Below are positions 61,934 through 64,000 of a stretch of 64,000 bases of DNA, piece after piece. Position numbers and translations under genes: made by a program. The stretch's first letter is position 1. Each line of letters opens with the position of its first letter. The stretch comes from JAFDYH01 sp049840875. Its GTDB lineage: Bacteria; Bacteroidota; Bacteroidia; Chitinophagales; Chitinophagaceae. Below the pieces are notes generated by a model. It saw nothing but the letters and a program-made list of their open reading frames with translations. It was not told the origin of the DNA and did no database searches. The stretch lies in contig JASGJE010000003.1 in assembly GCA_049840875.1 (NCBI GenBank), positions 62,001 through 126,000 of the forward strand, given 5' to 3'.

Positions 61934-64000
61934 ATGGATTTACTGAAAATCAGTTTTCCGCTAAAAGACCCGGTTCCTATATTCACAATCGTACTATTTA
62001 TCATTTTGCTTGCACCAGTTATCCTGCGCAAATTTCGTATACCAGGAATTGTCGGCTTGATATTGGCAGGAATGGCAATTGGCGATCACGGGTTCAATCT
62101 TGTTGCAAAAGGTAGTATTGATTTATTTGGCAGAGCAGGTCTTCTGTATATCATGTTTCTTGCCGGCCTTGAGTTGGATATGACAGAGTTCAGAAAGAGC
62201 ACTTACAAAAGCTTTGTGTTTGGATCATTTACTTTTTTTATTCCGTTAGGCTTAGGCTTTTTGCTATGCTATTATGTTCTTCATTTCAATTTTACAGCAT
62301 CGTTGCTTGTATCGAGTATGTTCTCTACACATACACTGGTGGCATATCCACTGGCAAGCCGCATGGGTATTTCCAAAAATGAGGCGGTAACTACAGCTGT
62401 CGGCGGAACAATCATTACAGATACGGCGGTTCTGTTGATGCTGCCTGTAATTGTCGGTTCCGTAAAAGGCGGTTTAAGCACAGAATTCTGGATTCAGTTA
62501 TCCATTTCCTTTTTTGTGTTTTCGCTTTTTATAATTTTTGGATTTCCTATTATAGCGAGATGGTTTTTTAAACGGATAAAAGATGATCAGACAACACATT
62601 TTGTGTTTGTATTCGCGATGGTTTTTCTGGCTGCTTTTCTTGCGGAAATTGCCGGGGTAGAAGGTATTATAGGAGCATTTTTTGCAGGCCTGGCATTAAA
62701 TCAACTGATACCTAAGACATCCGCTCTGATGAACCGGATTGAGTTTACCGGCAACGCTATTTTTATTCCTTTTTTCCTGATCAGTGTTGGAATGCTTATT
62801 GACCTGCGGGTTTTGCTGAAGGGACAAACTGCTTTATTGATAGCGGCTGCTTTGACAACGATGGCGCTTGCCAGTAAATGGATAGCGGCATTTTTGACCC
62901 AAAAGATTTTTCGATATACTCCTACGCAACGGAATGTTATTTTCGGTCTTAGCTCAGCTCATGCTGCCGCCACAATTGCTGTTATTCTGATCGGTTACAA
63001 TCTTCATGTAGTTGACGAGAATGTATTGAACGGTACGATTATCCTGATCCTGGTCACCTGCCTTACCGGGTCATTTGTAACAGCAAATGCCGGCAAACGA
63101 CTAGCTGTAACAGAATCAACGAAGCTTCCTGAAGTCGGTAACCTGCAGGAGCGCATATTAATCCCGGTTACTGATCCTGATAAAAATGAACAATTGATAG
63201 ACTTCGCCGTAATGTTGAAAGGAAAAAACGAGGATAAACCTGTTTATCTTTTGAATGTAGTGGAAGATGATGATGAAGTGAAGGAGAAAGTATTGCAAAC
63301 AAACCGGAATATGGAACGGGTGTTGAAACATGCATCAGAAACAGAAACACGCCTCCAACTTCTCACCAGGGTAGATTTAAATATAAGCAATGGCATCTCC
63401 CGGGCGGTAAAAGAGCTATTGATCTCTGATGTGATTATTAATTGGGACGATAAGAATACCGGGACAACAGATATTCTTTTCAATTCATTGTTTGGATCTG
63501 CTACGGAAAACATTCTTGACAGTGTATGGGAAACGGTTTACGTCTGCCGGTTGAAACATCCATTGAATACCAATAGACGTCTGCACCTGGTTTTTGCCGA
63601 TAATGCAGAGTTTGAGATCGGGTTTGTCTCTTCCATTAAAAAGATAATTGCCCTGGCCAGGCAATCCGGTTCTTCAATCCAGGTCTATTCAAATGAATCC
63701 ACGAAAGCATTTTTTGAAAAAGAAATCCGCTCTCTGCGAGGGATACCCGACATACGATACAAATTATCGGATAATGGAGCTGTTTTGAACATAGTATCAA
63801 AGGCGCTTTCGGCAGATGATATGCTCGTTGTTTTCAGCGCCAGAAAGGGAACGATTTCCTATAATTCACAAATTGAAAATGGGGCAGGGCGGATTATCCG
63901 CCAATTTCCCGACAATAATTTTATAATAGTATACCCTGAACAGCGGCAGGTAGACATAATGCAGGTGGGCATGCAGACCCAGGATATGAAACTTTCCCCA
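61934..64000 (+). CDS. Cation:proton antiporter, CPA2 family, with C-terminal USP-like domain (3' truncated by window)
   Basis: Open from the ATG at 61934 to the last base, 689 codons with no stop, so it continues beyond the window. About 12 spans form the first 390 residues: IVLFIILLAPVILRKFRIPG, GLLYIMFLAGLELDMTEF, STHTLVAYPLASRMGISK, IITDTAVLLMLPVIVG, FAMVFLAAFLAEIAGVEGII and SSAHAAATIAVILIGYN, the CPA2/KefB layout. From about residue 400 a soluble domain (ILIPVTDPDKNEQLIDFAVML, NVVEDDDEVKEKVLQ) resembles tandem universal-stress modules, common in CPA2 proteins of Bacteroidota. Confidence 0.85.
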   Translation, partial: MDLLKISFPLKDPVPIFTIVLFIILLAPVILRKFRIPGIVGLILAGMAIGDHGFNLVAKGSIDLFGRAGLLYIMFLAGLELDMTEFRKSTYKSFVFGSFTFFIPLGLGFLLCYYVLHFNFTASLLVSSMFSTHTLVAYPLASRMGISKNEAVTTAVGGTIITDTAVLLMLPVIVGSVKGGLSTEFWIQLSISFFVFSLFIIFGFPIIARWFFKRIKDDQTTHFVFVFAMVFLAAFLAEIAGVEGIIGAFFAGLALNQLIPKTSALMNRIEFTGNAIFIPFFLISVGMLIDLRVLLKGQTALLIAAALTTMALASKWIAAFLTQKIFRYTPTQRNVIFGLSSAHAAATIAVILIGYNLHVVDENVLNGTIILILVTCLTGSFVTANAGKRLAVTESTKLPEVGNLQERILIPVTDPDKNEQLIDFAVMLKGKNEDKPVYLLNVVEDDDEVKEKVLQTNRNMERVLKHASETETRLQLLTRVDLNISNGISRAVKELLISDVIINWDDKNTGTTDILFNSLFGSATENILDSVWETVYVCRLKHPLNTNRRLHLVFADNAEFEIGFVSSIKKIIALARQSGSSIQVYSNESTKAFFEKEIRSLRGIPDIRYKLSDNGAVLNIVSKALSADDMLVVFSARKGTISYNSQIENGAGRIIRQFPDNNFIIVYPEQRQVDIMQVGMQTQDMKLSP

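Noticed and set aside
1..64000. tRNA, rRNA or riboswitch genes
   Set aside because: No cloverleaf-like segment, rRNA block or known aptamer core was recognised by eye; a covariance-model search would decide.

Overview
The window is a chromosomal segment from a Bacteroidota bacterium, most likely family Chitinophagaceae. Evidence: three proteins end in the gliding-motility/type IX secretion (type B) C-terminal domain; there is a large non-SusC outer-membrane receptor-like barrel, several porin-like barrel proteins and many SPII lipoproteins; -7 elements have the Bacteroidota form TAnnTTTg/a; and Shine-Dalgarno sequences are generally absent. No rRNA, tRNA or CRISPR was seen. Both ends cut a gene: a linear-amide C-N hydrolase at the left and a CPA2 antiporter at the right.

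Layout. 1-9.5 kb is core metabolism: proline catabolism (pruA), pyrimidine synthesis (pyrR, pyrB, pyrE), CoA synthesis (coaD), a hotdog thioesterase, a Nudix hydrolase, a secreted T9SS protein, a periplasmic HMA protein and a LEA-type lipoprotein. 9.7-14.7 kb is an AT-rich accessory island bounded by a 19-bp inverted repeat (18/19 identical). It holds a three-gene overlapping operon that looks like a toxin-antitoxin-chaperone (TAC) module behind a perfect 22-bp palindrome, an opposing ATPase/PIN-like nuclease/41-aa peptide operon with its own promoter, and an IS1595-type transposase. I read it as an IS1595-type element with defence-like passenger genes; this is the best candidate for an undescribed system in the window.

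14.9-36.2 kb is mixed: DinB-like protein, PLP aminotransferase, outer-membrane receptor-like barrel, cyclase-family hydrolase with altered metal motif, alpha/beta hydrolase, a ThuA-epimerase pair (sugar catabolism), SUKH-like protein, carotenoid-desaturase-like oxidoreductase, tricorn-like protease, serine hydrolase and a MacB/FtsX-type permease. 36.4-39.6 kb is a cluster of small AT-rich accessory genes, including a nucleoside-deoxyribosyltransferase/TIR-like protein. 39.9-51 kb holds a second FAD oxidoreductase with a membrane partner, SGNH hydrolase, VOC protein, a frameshifted DHFR-like gene, a Crp/Fnr regulator, a MscS channel, a LiaF-like protein and a rhomboid protease. 51-64 kb holds two T9SS proteins (one an M43 metalloprotease with a frameshift), VOC, ankyrin and MBL proteins, hutI and two adjacent cation/proton antiporters.

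Many intergenic gaps carry degenerate, self-complementary 'word' repeats (at least eight loci), a genome-wide style of non-coding repeat. Two genes (DHFR-like, M43 protease) are interrupted by single frameshifts, which may be real decay or sequencing error.
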